DNA from: Chrysomallon squamiferum | Taxonomy: Eukaryota > Mollusca > Gastropoda > Neomphalida > Peltospiridae | Assembly (NCBI GenBank): GCA_012295275.1 | Contig: CM022670.1 | Location: forward strand, 27,739,881 to 27,803,880 | Reading direction: 5' to 3' | Length of the DNA stretch: 64,000 nucleotides | Made by a program: the position numbers and the translations under genes | Shown: positions 38,040 through 50,315 of the stretch, piece after piece | Position numbering within the stretch: position 1 is the first letter of the stretch | How the letters are laid out: every line of letters starts with the position of its first letter | Notes under the pieces: generated by a model | Told to the model about the DNA's origin: nothing | The model's input: the letters and a program-made list of their open reading frames with translations, nothing else | Database searches by the model: none

Positions 38040-38600
38040 AAAGTACTTTCTTATCAGTTCCCATTATAACAAAAAGCAAGCTCTTTTCTATCAGTATCCC
38101 ATCAGCAAACATAACACGTGTAATTAGGCCAAGTCATTTAGTCATTACATGATGTTCCTTTCTATAGCAAATATTTGGAAAGATTTTATTTGCAAGCACA
38201 GTGTTCCATCTCATCCTTGTTAATTGCCTTGGATGATGGGAAGACACAGCCTTCAGTTATCTGCTGATTTATAACCAAACTGTGGCGGCACATCATAATT
38301 TTCTGGCTTGGCTGTAGCTGGCTTTATCTGTTAAAGGTACACAGCAGCTAAAGAAACAAAGTATAGTTATGAGGAGAGGTATGTGTATAGGTGCAGAAAC
38401 GTTGCTGTTTGTCTATCAATAACATATAGATTAGTTCTGGTTTTGAGTTGTTGAGCAAGCTTCTGTCAAGAGAGTCATTTATTTTCCCAGCTCATCACCA
38501 GCAGTAATGCTAAATAAATGTTTTTGGTCCCGTGGAGGACAGGAATGGTGTTTGTTGAAGAACTTAATGAGCCTGTAGATGCATCACTGTTTATGATCTA
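38040..38600. promoter_or_regulatory. High-complexity island with a palindromic E-box
   Basis: ACACGTGT (38114-38121) contains the CACGTG E-box. An imperfect hairpin with about 18 base pairs spans 38193-38253. AACTGTGGCGGCA near 38278 includes a RUNX-type TGTGGC core. The sequence is balanced for more than 500 bp. Regulatory role inferred. Confidence 0.4.
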
Positions 38601-39379
38601 TTAACAAGACTCTGTTTTCAAACAGTTTGCACAAACACAGCTAATCAACTGAATATAATAAAGGACTTTATGGAAAGAAGATGATCCTGATAATAAAATA
38701 GTACTAGTACTACTAGTAGTAGTAGTAGCAGTAGTTGTAGTAGAAATATTAATAATAATACTCAGCAGCAACATCATCATCATAAAAATAATAACAATTG
38801 CTGTAATAACCATATATGTTCTACGATGTATATATTTACAGCTATGAATTTCAAACATATCAAAAATATTATTTAAAAAGCAGTTAAATTGCATTACATC
38901 TTCATTATTGACTTATTTATATACATAAAGAAAATTAATTGAATACATAAAGAAAATTAACTGATTTTCTTTTCTAAAAAGTGCATTTAATCTGTTTCAA
39001 ATTATTCAAGCAGTATATAATTAAGAAAGGCTATTTCAGTAATTTCTTTTTTTTCTTAAAAATATTAGAATAAAAAAAAAAAAAATCCTCAAGTAAAACT
39101 AAGAAACCTGTGTCTTGAACCACTTTCACTTCCTTTATCAATATATCATTCTTTGCAGCCATGGTATAGAAGCAGTTAGATATCTGTTTATGGTTGGGTT
39201 TTTTGTTATATTAAGAAAGAAAAAAAAAACGAGTTTGTTTGAGCTTCAGAGAATTTATGTACATTTAATTTAGGGATATGCTAGGCTAAATTTTAGAGCT
39301 GAGGTGCAGTTTCATGCAATTTCATTAGTTTACCTTTGAACTTTATATTATCTATTTTATGCATGTGTGGAATATCAGA
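38601..39379. repeat. (AGT)n/(AAT)n tract and short tandem duplication in A/T background
   Basis: An imperfect AGT/AAT triplet tract covers about 38700-38760. ATACATAAAGAAAATTAA is repeated directly at 38921-38938 and 38943-38960. The minus-strand frame over the triplet tract reads Ser/Thr and is not a gene. Confidence 0.65.
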
Positions 39380-40015
39380 GTGTTTGTTTACCAGATGTAT
39401 GTTAGATATAATACAGTGTTTGCAACACGTTAAACCTCATTCATTGCATGACTGGATGTGAGCATTAGGTTCTCATCCAGTAAACCATGTGTGTATTTTA
39501 TCACAGTTACTGGTGATGGCTCAAAATACTGAGTGTACTGCTCCAAGAAAGGATTTCATACATCAGTATTAATATATAAATAACATAATACATATATATT
39601 TATTATTATTATTATTAAAAATTATATAATAATAATATTAAAATAACTTTTCGTTAGTGTTTTTAATGTTTATTATTTGTAGGTTGTTACATTTCCTCAA
39701 ATACAGCATATCTGTCTTCAGGAATCTACTTTTTTCTTCTTTTTTTTTTTACACTTTTTTTTTTTTATTAATATTTTGGTCAAATGCCTAGTAAAAACAA
39801 GTTTATAGTGATTGAAAAATGAGAAGTGATAAATTTGAACGGATGTCAGAGACACATGCTAAACACAATGCCTCTGCTGTTACACTTTGTGAAACTGTGA
39901 TGTAAATTGTGGCAGCCAAGCAGGTTAATCTTTGTGACAGGTAAATTACAGTAATTGGCTATTATGACAAGATAGCATCAACAAGTTAAAATGACAGTTG
40001 CATACATTAACAACC
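39380..40015. promoter_or_regulatory. Two short high-complexity islands
   Basis: Balanced patches at about 39380-39560 and 39835-40015 flank an A/T-rich core with TTA repeats. AATTACAGTAATT (39944-39956) is palindromic about its centre. No coding signal. Confidence 0.3.
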
Positions 40016-41910
40016 CTCTTTTTTTTTCTTTTTCTTTTTTGGATGTCAATGTTTCCTTTTTGCTGAAAACTTTTCTGTAACAGATTATTAGTTGATTAAG
40101 ACTGATATATTAATTTTAATTAATTATTAAAAAAAATAAAAAAATAATATATTTTTGATTTTTTCAAATTTTAATATTATATTTCTTAGTTTGTTTTCTC
40201 ACTGATAGTAAATATTTTATAAATAACATAAGTTTGCATTTTTCTTTCTGAGAGAACAATAACATCAACACAAATATTTTAAAAAAGTTAATTGTAATAA
40301 GGAATAATTGTGTAATACCAACTACATAATTTAAAAATAAAAATGAGAAAATATACACATTATCATAGACATTTTAAAATACATTTTTTGGATTATAATA
40401 TAGTATTTTATATATATAATTGTTGTAAATAATAAATATATTATTCTGAAAATACATTTATCTATCAGTTAAATCATACATAATTTGAAACCTTATCTTT
40501 TTTCTTCCTCTTATGTTCAAAAATAAATCTAATAATAAAATAACTATCAAAAGATGAAGAAATCATTAAAAAATAATTTCTGACAAAAGCCTAAATATTA
40601 TAATAATAATAACAATATAATCATTTTATTTACAAGTATGTCAGTTTATTAAATGTTTTGTTATTATATAGTATTTTACTGCTGTTATTTAAGATATTTA
40701 ATGCAGAAACTATTTTCAGAATGATTAGTTTACACAAAAGCCTGTTTATGGATTATTTCTACTGAAAAAAAGCACAGCCTTGATTTCCAGGAAGAAAGAA
40801 TTAAATAAATTGGTCTATTGGTTTCATGCAGTATGTTAACTCTATTATATTCTTGTTTACACTGTCAGAGGCCTACATTTTATAATTCCTCTGTTTTATC
40901 AGATCCTAGGTTGTATCCTGTATTTACAGCGAATAACTTTTGAACTATTTTAACAGTTTACCTGTATATCTGATAATAGCTGAAAAACAGCTTTTCTTAA
41001 TTTTGTTTTTTCTCCATCATTTTCTTTTTGAAGTGGGATTAAATGATTTGATGTGCATTTGTATGACTGTGTATATATATTTATCTATTTATCATATTGG
41101 GACCTAAATACCAGTGTTTGCTAGTAATGAAATGTGATCAAATAAAAAAGAAAAGGTTCATTCATATATGATACTGTTCTTTGTCATGTCATTTAAGAAA
41201 TGTGACAAACATTTTGACTAAATACATCATTATAAATTTGTTATAAAAATAATGTACAAATGTAGTAGGCCATATATTAAGCTATACTTTAAAGACTAAC
41301 TAACCTTATACAGGCAGTTAGTATTTATTTTATTAACAAGCATCAGCAGAAATTTACAAATTTATTTTTCAGCAAATAAGATCAGAAGAAATGATAGCCT
41401 TTGATATTCTGGTCACAAAAAGGAAGATTTATTTATAGCACTCAGCACATCTGACTAAAGTATTCAATTAATTTCTCCGTTCTTGAAAAATAACTAACCG
41501 ACCAGAAGCTAAAGACTTTTTAAAACCAAATTTATTGATTGGAATACATGTGTTAAGATAAGGGAAAAACATCAGCTTTCTTTTTGTGCATTAATTATTT
41601 TATTCACTGTCCCGTTTTTAAAAATCTCTATTGCTTGAGGGATCTTTGAGCCAAGAACAATAAATTGAAAAGTGGTAGTGTAAAATATTTTTCATTAAAA
41701 ACAACAACAGAAGAATAAAAAAACCCTTTATTTTATGGAAAGTTAATAAATAATAAATCGGGAAAAAGTATATATTTTTATTTATTTTTTTAATTTTAAA
41801 AATTCAAACAAAAAACGAAATAAAAACATGAAAAATAAAAATAAAAAAAAGTAAAAAATGACATGGAGTTTTAATGTTTAATGGATAAACATGATATTTT
41901 TAAAAATTCC
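40016..41910. other. A/T-rich non-coding background
   Basis: A long stretch of A/T words with no island, gene or structured element that I can support. A somewhat less biased patch at about 40740-40920 shows nothing specific. Confidence 0.6.
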
Positions 41911-41919
41911 TGCTTGAAA

Positions 41920-42560
41920 TGCCTTGACTTAAAATTGAAATCCATAGGGTTTGTAATTGAGCTTGTAGTTTAAGTATGTCATTAGCCACATCATTACTGA
42001 TTTGTAAATGAGACAAGGTCTTAAACCCAGTGGGAATCTGTTCTAAAGTCTTGTTAAATTGTCCAGACTACACGTGGGCACCTACAGCTCCTACCAGTGT
42101 CTACTAATAACTCTGTCATTTTACTAATAGGGTTTTCTGTACAACACTATATTATGGCACACATTTCTTCCATAAACCATGACATATCTGGTTAGTGTGA
42201 TGAAGGCATAACTCACCTGCCAGGTTTGGCGTCTTGCCCCCTTGTTACTGGCACTGCTTGTTTTTCAGTGCTTTGATGCAGGTGATTACGTTCATTTGCA
42301 GAAATTATGGTGAATTGTTCAGCAGGTGTCTATGGCAGTGGCCCCTGTACTTCATTATTTGGTAAATGTGTAGAGTAATTGAGAGAGAATACTCCAACAT
42401 GAGTGAAGAAGATACTAAATAGTGTAACAGCAAGCAGACTGTAATTGCTTTCACAGTGTACAGTCAGCAGATTAATTACACAAGTGTGAAATGTTGAACA
42501 CTTAATTTATAAAGCCTGTTTTGATCTTACTTGTATCCAGCTATATAATTTACAATGCTT
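41920..42560. promoter_or_regulatory. Strong high-complexity island with paired E-boxes and an NFI-like site
   Basis: ACCTGCCAGGT (42215-42225) is palindromic about its centre and joins CACCTG to CAGGT. TTGGC, 5 nt and GCCCC (42226-42240) follows directly, close to the nuclear factor I consensus TTGGCN5GCCAA. A hairpin with GACTGTA/TACAGTC arms (about 42436-42465) lies further right. The whole 600 bp is balanced. Confidence 0.4.
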
Positions 42561-43750
42561 AAAACTGAACATCTGCAGATAATAAAAGGGGGCATTCAAT
42601 TTGGCCTTACATATTTTGTAATTGTTTTAGCCTAAATAGAGGCAGGATAGTTTAAGTATAATCTGTAAAGCAGTAAAAATATTTTTTTGGTTTCTTTTTT
42701 TTTGTTGTAAATAATATTGTTTCATCATTAACTGGTTTGAAAGAGGAATATATTTCAAATATGTTTTTTTCTTCTTCATTTTTTTTTATGAACTATTTCT
42801 ATAAGTATGTTCAGAAATATTTATTCAGCCTTATCTGTCACAAAAATTTAAATTTCTATTTGATATTAAAGAAAAAATAAACAAAATTTTAAGTTTATAA
42901 AAATATTTTTATTTATTGATTTATTTTTTAATTTTATTTATTGATTTAGTTTTTATTCAGTAATTTTGCATGTGATTATATACAGTTTGGTAGAATAAAT
43001 CTGTAACAGAAACGGTTGTTTTATTTGAACAAGTATCATTCCTTGAAAAGTCTGTTTATTCCAGTCATGTTACCACATAACTTGATGTTCTAACCTTTTG
43101 TTAACATTCCACAGAACATACATTCAGCCTTTTCTTCTTCTGTGGGGTTTTTTTCTCTGGGGAATGTATGATGTTAGAGATGTAATAAATTCTTTCTGAT
43201 AAAGATGAAGTGTCTACTAGAAAATAGATTTTGTCTTCTGACAGTAGCCAGCTTGGCTGAAAAACAAAAACAACATTCTGCAATGCACAACGATTACAGG
43301 CTGTGTGTGTGTGCACACTGTTACAGTTAGAGAGAGTAAAATAAATTTTAAAAAAACCCAACAACATGAAAAACAAAAAACAAAAATTATGGAGATTTGT
43401 GAAAAAAAACATACAAAAAACCCAACAAAAATCAACCAAAATGCTGCTTCTAAGAACAAGTACTGAATAACAATCAAGCTAGCCTTAGATAACAACAACA
43501 ACAATAAAAATAATTTTTGTTAAAATACAGCTGAGATATTTTATTTTTAACACATGTAGTAATAATATTATTTCTTTAGAATCATTGGCTAGCACTGCAG
43601 TCATTATAAACAGCAGTCAATGAAGATTAAAAGTTACAGAATTAGCAATATATTTTTATATTTATTTAAGTTCAGTTGATGAAAATATTTCATTTACATA
43701 TTTTAAAAAAAAAAAAAAAAAAAGTCTTTATTATTATTAGAACTACTGAA
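42561..43750. other. A/T-rich background
   Basis: T- and A-rich words with an A run of 19 at 43705-43723. The overlapping minus-strand frames at 43101-43439 and 43217-43504 are Phe/Leu-rich and in different phases, so they look like chance. The last ends in poly-Phe translation of an A-rich tract. Confidence 0.6.
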
Positions 43751-43759
43751 TAAAAAAAT

Positions 43760-44290
43760 CATAAGCATGAAGTGGTGGAGTCCAAAGGTACAAAATTAGA
43801 ACCTCATACATCAACGTCAAACAGTACTGCAGTGCATGTTGCATGCCCTTAACCATTTCCAAGAGATTGTCACATTTAGATAGATTAGACAAACACATCA
43901 CCACGGCGATGGATTGACAGAATATCAATGCTTCATTACTTGCAGCACTCGGCAGTATTAATAATGATCTGATTGCATTTAGAAAGCAATTATGATGCAA
44001 TTGTGATCAGTAAATGGAAGCATGGCTGACTGGTCATTTCAGAGTCTCCACCAGTATTTTTATTTTTATTTTCTTTCACACTGGCAAGTTTTATTGATAA
44101 ATGTTTGGAGTAGGTTTCATTTTGTGTGAGTCATGCATCACGCATGGTACATGTGTGTGATAAACAAGGCAGAATTTGCTAAACAGATTTCATTAATGAA
44201 ATCCTATTACTACATGCAAGAAGTGTAAATGATTGCAGAAGCTGTGTGAAATAGACTGACTCAGTATTAGTTGTTGTTCAATTCTAATAA
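43760..44290. promoter_or_regulatory. High-complexity island with C/EBP-ATF and PBX/MEIS type sites
   Basis: An 11-bp unit GCAATTATGAT is followed at once by GCAATTGTGAT (43986-44007). Across their junction TGATGCAAT matches the C/EBP-ATF composite site. GGATTGACAG (43911-43920) fits the PBX/MEIS-PREP decamer TGATTGACAG at 9 of 10 positions. The 85-codon minus-strand frame (43743-44000) is unrecognised. Confidence 0.4.
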
Positions 44291-44760
44291 TGTTAGAATG
44301 AATTTTAGCTTTTGTTTCATTCTGGTTTTGTGTATCTTGTATCATATTTACATGATAATTCACATTTAAATGTTACTCAGTACATTCATTTTATTTCAGT
44401 GATAACATTATTTTCTTGATTGATTATTAACATATTCATCTTATTTGTAAATATTTGTTTTTGATAGAAACATTTGATTATATGTAAAAATTTGCATTCT
44501 AAGATTGATTTGAATATTAAAAAATAAAAAAAGAGAGAAGAAAAGAAAGGAAGAAGAAGAAGAAAAAAGCCAAAACCACCAACAATAGCTAAACCCACAG
44601 TTAAACATTAAATTAAAACATTTAATTACTTTTTAATTAATTGATCAAGGATATTTATTTCAAAGCTTCCTTTAAAGTCCCTGTTTATATATCTAAAGAC
44701 AAGCTAGTGCTTGACAGTAAAAAGAAATGTTAGTCTTCTTTTCCCAATGATAATTATATT
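44291..44760. other. A/T background with a purine run
   Basis: A purine-rich stretch of A and AAG/GAA units lies at about 44519-44570. No gene is seen. Confidence 0.65.
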
Positions 44761-44764
44761 TTTA

Positions 44765-45740
44765 TAGCAAGTTCATGTCCGAGTCCTTCCTCTTCAGTAA
44801 AATAGGCTTGATTAACTTGTTGGTATTCCTGTGGGCTTTACTGGTATAGACCATTACTGCATTGGAAAATCTGTCGACTCGTCTAGTCCTGATGGGACCT
44901 GAATAGTTGCGGAAACAGCTAATGGAGTTGTCTATTGATCCTACTCTAAAACACCGAGGTTTGAGCTGGATCTAAGATGAGGGAGGAAAAACTACTGATG
45001 ATTTCCAGTTTGATTGGAATGCTGAGAAACATTCAGACAAAACTGAAGTAGGGTAAATACCTCTTTATATGTGTTTATGCAAGCAATGAAATTAAAGACT
45101 TAGTGTTTTTGTTTGATTGAAATAGTCCTGTGTCCATAGCAAGGACCACAACCCAGATCATATTATGACATTTGCAGCTCTGACAAGAAGAAAAGAGGAG
45201 TGTCTCTCTGTGAGATTGCTTTGCCCTGCTGAGATGAGCAGAGTAGTTGTGTTTGGCTGATTTAACAATTCCCCACTGAGGCCATCGAGAAATTGATTTT
45301 TCTTTTTGAGTGTAAGATATATATTTATGAAATGGTATTGATGCTCCAATTCAGCATTCCATGTTGCACTACTTTCTTGCCGGCAACTCTAGAGGTAGTG
45401 GAGCCATTTGGTGAGGTTAGCAGACCCCCAGCATTTGGTAATGATAAGACCCATCCAATATTTTTATTGATTTGCAAGTGTGACTATTGAATTAGGCACT
45501 CTGGTGCCTTTGAGGAATACATATCTAAAACATGAATCACATGGAAACTACAAAGGATGTGATGAATATTCTTTTTAAATGAGTTCATTGGTCCTTGATC
45601 TTTGCTGATGCTCAAGAGGAACTGGAGTCTTTTTCTGTGCATTGCTCTCTTATTCTGTGAAATTGTATGGAAATATAACTGGAAGGAAGTAACACCACTA
45701 TTCTTCTCTGTTCTTACTCTGTGGATCATTTGATCTTAGT
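44765..45740. other. Long balanced segment of unknown origin
   Basis: About 950 bp of less biased sequence with several CpGs (GTCGAC near 44874, GCCGGC near 45378). Short frames on both strands (45158-45349 minus, 45293-45490 plus, 45484-45729 minus) are unrecognised. The texture is slightly different from the other islands, and it could be a decayed transposable element or a decayed exon. No terminal repeats were found. Confidence 0.3.
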
Positions 45741-46290
45741 TCAAGGTATGTTTGTAAAACTTCTGAAAAAAATGTTTCACAATTCTCCATGTTTTACAGG
45801 AAATAAAATTTTGAAAAAAAAAATAAAACCTGTCAAAACCAATAAAAAAACAACAAGACTTCTGCTATTAATGTAATATTACATTTCTTTATGCTTTTAA
45901 CCTCAGAAAGGGATACATTTTTAAAAAGTTGACATGTAGTCTTGTTATTTCTACCTCCTCTGAGTTTTTAATTTGCCATCCTGTGTCAGGTAATTATCCA
46001 GTTTAGTATCAGTTTACATTATTCAAGTCATTTGTCTTTTTTCCACATTTAAAAAAAAAAAAAAAAACTTTTTTTTTTTTTGTGATTTATATTAGAATCA
46101 TATTTTATGCATAATATATAGCACCAAAAAATATATAATTAATAACAGTACACTAAGTCCACCTTCCCTGTAGGAAGCAAAGTTCAGTTTTGTTTTATGC
46201 ACTTGAACTAAATTATCTTTTGCTAATTAATTGCCTAAAAAAATTTACTTTCCAAACATTAATTAATTATATGCAGTTATGTCTACAGAA
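45741..46290. other. A/T background with adjoining A and T runs
   Basis: A17, C, T13 at 46051-46081 is a near-perfect homopolymer palindrome. The rest is A/T words. No gene is seen. Confidence 0.65.
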
Positions 46291-46294
46291 ATAC

Positions 46295-46800
46295 CCTAAC
46301 CTTCTTAACCTGTATCAGTTTGTTTCTTTCACCTCTTTCCATCTTACATGTAGAATCCAATTAACTTGATTATATAAGTATTTCATCCCTAAGGTTTTGT
46401 TACTCATACTGTGGCCCTTTCTGAAGGGATTCAACACACTCACTGAACAGTGTGATATTAACAGCCTCTGGCTGTCTTTGTCTTGTAAGCCCAGTGAGGA
46501 CATCTGTCATTCCATATACTGAATTTGTTCCAGGAGATGACACATCCGAGCACGACAGGAACAAAGCCATTGTGTTACAACACATTGTTTTCACTCTTCC
46601 ACTGCAGTTGCTGCAGAAATTTGTAACTGTTTTCATGACCTACAGGAAGGAGTTGTTGTTTGTAGCGCTGTATTTGGAAACATTACTAAAATAGATTCTT
46701 GTTTTTTGTTTACTGTACTTATATTTGGATACAGTGGTGGATGTCAGAATTGCTTACATACTTGACAGGTTGGTTTGATTCACATTTTCCAGAACATTTG
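46295..46800. promoter_or_regulatory. High-complexity island
   Basis: Balanced for about 400 bp. CACTGAACAGTG (46441-46452) is a 12-bp near-palindrome with an AA centre. Frames on both strands overlap here (46452-46694 plus; 46400-46636 and 46315-46503 minus). Three mutually overlapping frames argue for low stop density and not for a gene. Confidence 0.3.
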
Positions 46801-47119
46801 TAGTAAATATAATGGTAATTATAATGGCAGGTAAATTGATGAATGAATAGTATTAATATTATTTTAAAATAAATATGATTAGTAAATAGGTATAGAGATA
46901 AAATAGTGGGATAGTAGTAGTAGTTGTAGTAGTAGTAGTAGTGGTGACAGTAGTAGTAGTAGTAGTGGTTGAGGTAATAGTAAAAGTTGTAGTAATAGTT
47001 GGGACAGTGATAGTAATTGTAGTAATAGTTACAATGTTAATAATGATAGTAATGGTAACAGTAGTTGTAACACCACTAAAATAAGATAGAATCAGATCTA
47101 GGTCAATAGTAATAATAAT

Positions 47120-47168
<49 letters not shown>

Positions 47169-47210
47169 CAGTACCTCCAACACTAAAAAAAAAAAAAAAG
47201 AAGATAAATT
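46801..47210. repeat. Large imperfect (AGT)n array followed by (AAT)n
   Basis: AGT/GTA triplets with many substitutions extend over about 46920-47075. They are followed by a purer (AAT)n tract at about 47107-47160 and A runs. This is the largest simple-repeat block in the window. Slippage and point mutation together explain the pattern. Confidence 0.8.
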
Positions 47211-47340
47211 TACTAAGCTTCATTGGTTTTACATTTTCAAAATGGCTTTAAAAATAATGATTTCCTTTTTAAAATAATAACATATGAAGCTGTTGAATGA
47301 AAGTGTCATACAATTAAATTCGTATTATCACTACTGGAAA

Positions 47341-47419
47341 CATGAAACTTGCATTAACAGGTGCAGTCTATCATTAGCTCATCTTTATGATACTGCACCC
47401 TGAAATCACAAGTGTCATG
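47341..47419. ncRNA. Candidate microRNA precursor hairpin
   Basis: The 79 nt fold into a single imperfect hairpin. The 5' arm is 47341-47374, the 12-nt loop 47375-47386 and the 3' arm 47387-47419. Hand pairing gives 28 base pairs in blocks of 6, 7, 2, 3, 5 and 5. They are separated only by a 2-nt bulge (47367-47368), a 1-nt bulge (47400), a 2x1 loop, a 1x2 loop and one A-G mismatch. Both arms are complex sequence, not microsatellite. Pairing stops at both ends, as in animal precursors, and the stem length allows a lower stem of about 11 bp plus a 22-nt duplex. Expected products would lie near 47352-47373 and 47389-47410. The strand cannot be decided, because the complement folds equally well. 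I recognise no known microRNA. A short palindromic transposon remnant is the main alternative. Confidence 0.4.
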
Positions 47420-48102
47420 CGAGTAATATATGATACTAGGTGTATCTCATAATTATTTAAATAAGAGAAAATTAAAAATGAATTTAATTACCAGACATAT
47501 TCTCTTAAAAATAATTGTCAAAGATGAATGTATATGTTTAATATATCTTTCAGAATTTAATCAGATGCTTTTATTCTGAATTTCTTTGACAGTTTTAGTT
47601 AGTTGTCATTATTTCTGGTGTCAATTTTTGAAAAATAATGTTTTGTTTTGAGGTTTTTCTAATTTTTCTAAATTTTATTAGTATGTTGATTTACTGAACA
47701 GAGAAAAAAATAAAAAAATAAAAAAAACACAGCTAAAAAACCCAAACATCTCTAGCAGAAAGTGTAACACTTTAAAAATCATTATTTCCCATGACAGTGA
47801 AAGGACAGGAAATTTAAACAAGAAAAGAATGAAAGAATATATATGTATAAAGAAAAAAGTAAGCTTTATAGTTTTCCTTGTATCCTGCAAAATCATTACT
47901 GTTTGTCCATCCTTAATAAATAAGAGTGATGGGAATGTCCAGGTATTAACAAGCACATCAATATTATATGTTTTGTACAAGAAATCAATTCATTTATTTT
48001 GTTACTGTTACATCAATACAGAACTGAATGCCCCCACCCACTCAGTTAATTAACATCTGTGTTAAATCAATCACTTACATGTAAGGTGTTTATGTGTAAG
48101 GA

Positions 48103-48150
<48 letters not shown>

Positions 48151-50310
48151 CTTGCATGCATGTTTGTGTGTGTAAAGCTGATATCTAATTGATTTATAAA
48201 ATTCAGAAAACAGTTATGTTTTTCCTTGTTCAACTGTACGTTCAAAAAACCTGATTCCGAGTTATTTCTTTATTTAAAAATCCACTGGGGGCGGGGAAGT
48301 GGTGGTAGTAGTAGTAGTAGTAGTAGTAATAATAATAATAATAAAATAAAAAAAAATATATATATTACAAAATGAAATACAATTTTACCAAGATGTTTTA
48401 TACAGTTATTATTCTTTCTATTTCTTTTTTTTATTATTTTTTTAAAAATTATATCTAATTTTAACAAAATCTTCTTTTTGAAATTATATTTTCTGTTTCT
48501 GTCTGGGTCTTTTTTATTGTACTAAATAAATAAATAAAAACTAAAAAGGTAAAAAGGGTTTTAGTTTAGTTTCACCTGGATCAAAATATACAATTTAAAA
48601 AAAAGAAAAATAAGAAATGGCACTGAACATGATTGAAGTATGAATGAATATATTTTTTTTTGAGGGGTCAGGTTGTTTTTTTTGTTGTTGAAAAAAGTCA
48701 TTTTTTTTGGCTCTTATTTTTAAATATTTAATGTCAGCAAGTTGTATGTATATCTACCTGAATTACCAGTGGACATGTGGACACGGAATGTGACAGAAGG
48801 GAGGGAACTCTGATGGTTCATTGAATCTGTATTTCTTGGACATTTTATAATTGTGGCCCTTTTATGGTGATATAAATATCTGTTACATCATTGCAGTGGT
48901 CATTAAAATGTATGTCAAATTAAACTTATATATGTATGTATTATGTATGTATATCAAAAAGTTTCTTTATGCTTCAAAATATATATTAACTTCCCTCCTT
49001 TTTTTTTTAATGTACTAAAAGGTATTTTATGTGAAAATTCTGAAATCTGTTTACAGTTAAGTTCTAGATTGTCATTAATTTGTGTATTTTAAGTTTATTT
49101 TATTTTATTTTTTGAATATTACAAATTTATTTACTATTCTAATTTTTTTGTTTACATTTTAAAAATATAAAAATAATAGTAAATAACAATTCAAGTTTGT
49201 AATATACTGACAAGATTTAACCAAATGGACAACAATATGTAACCTGTTTTTACAAAATTTCTACAGTTGCTAAGTCTTTAGCAGAGTTATTTTCTTTTCT
49301 AAGGCCATGATATTGTTTTATTATATCTGTCAAAAATGAGTTCTGCAAGAAGTATTTTTCTATAGATTATTTTAACTGACAGCTTTCAAAGCAATAACAC
49401 TCAGTATCTGTGTGTTTGTACATGTGTATGTTTACTTACTAGCATATTTATATTATTTTATATTAAATTTTAACTGTTCTGTATCATAATTGCTTCACAT
49501 CATTTTCTGCATTTAAAAATTACATATAATTAAATATAAAATCGTGTGTGTGTGTGTGTGTGTGAACATTTTTCCAAATTTTAATAGTGATTTTGAAATT
49601 TAAAGACCACATAAGGTTACAAAAAGGAATAACCAAATAACTTTAGTTAATAATTGTGGTTAAAACTGTATCTTATTTATAATTATGATACCCTTTATCC
49701 TGGTGAAAGGATGTGTGTCATGTGTTGGTTAATGTGTTTTTTAAAAAAAAAAAAAAAAAATGGGAATAATAAAAAATGGTAAAAAAGAGCTTTATTTGAG
49801 CATTATTTTAAAAATATAAATTCTTTACATAAAAATGTTTATAGAAATTAATTTAAAAAAAAAAATGAATATGAAAAAGAACAGTATAAATATGTCACAA
49901 TAAATGTGCAAAACTTACATTTTTCTCTTTCTTTTTTTCTAAATCATATACATAATTTCTGTTTTCTTTTGTTTTATCAAGACATATTCAATTTTATCAT
50001 CTTTGCTTGTATTTACACTGACTACCCAAGGCAACCTGTACTTCTATTCTACCTGATCCAGCTTATCTCATTAAGATCAAAGGAGGAAACTGTAGATGCC
50101 ATATCTTTTGATTTCTGTACTTTGTAGGTAATAAGAAATAGCTTGTTACCTGTAAGCTTAAACATGATTCCTTGGTTGATAGACACTTTTCAAGATTACT
50201 GTTGAAACCTGAACACACTGACAACAATGCAGCGTGTAAAAAATAAAGTAGATAGTTGTGCATTTTTCACCTGTCTCAGGTTTGTAACCAGTTAATTTCT
50301 TGTATCAGTT
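47420..50310. other. A/T-rich background with (GT)n and (AGT)n tracts
   Basis: (GT)n lies at about 48106-48150 with a CGCGCA end, (AGT)n(AAT)n at about 48300-48345, (GT)n at about 49545-49563 and an A run of 18 at 49743-49760. Open frames over these are repeat translations or Phe/Ile-rich. No gene is seen. Confidence 0.65.
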
Positions 50311-50315
50311 ATTTC

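Noticed and set aside
43101-43504. Two minus-strand frames of 112 and 95 codons
   Set aside because: They overlap in different phases, are dominated by Phe, Leu and Cys from A-rich sequence, and include poly-A translation.
46315-46694. Three overlapping frames on both strands
   Set aside because: Mutual overlap shows generally low stop density in a balanced island, not a gene.
47341-47419. Assignment of the hairpin to the miR-8/200 family
   Set aside because: The 3' arm has GATACTG where the family seed is AATACTG, and the rest of the arm does not follow that family.
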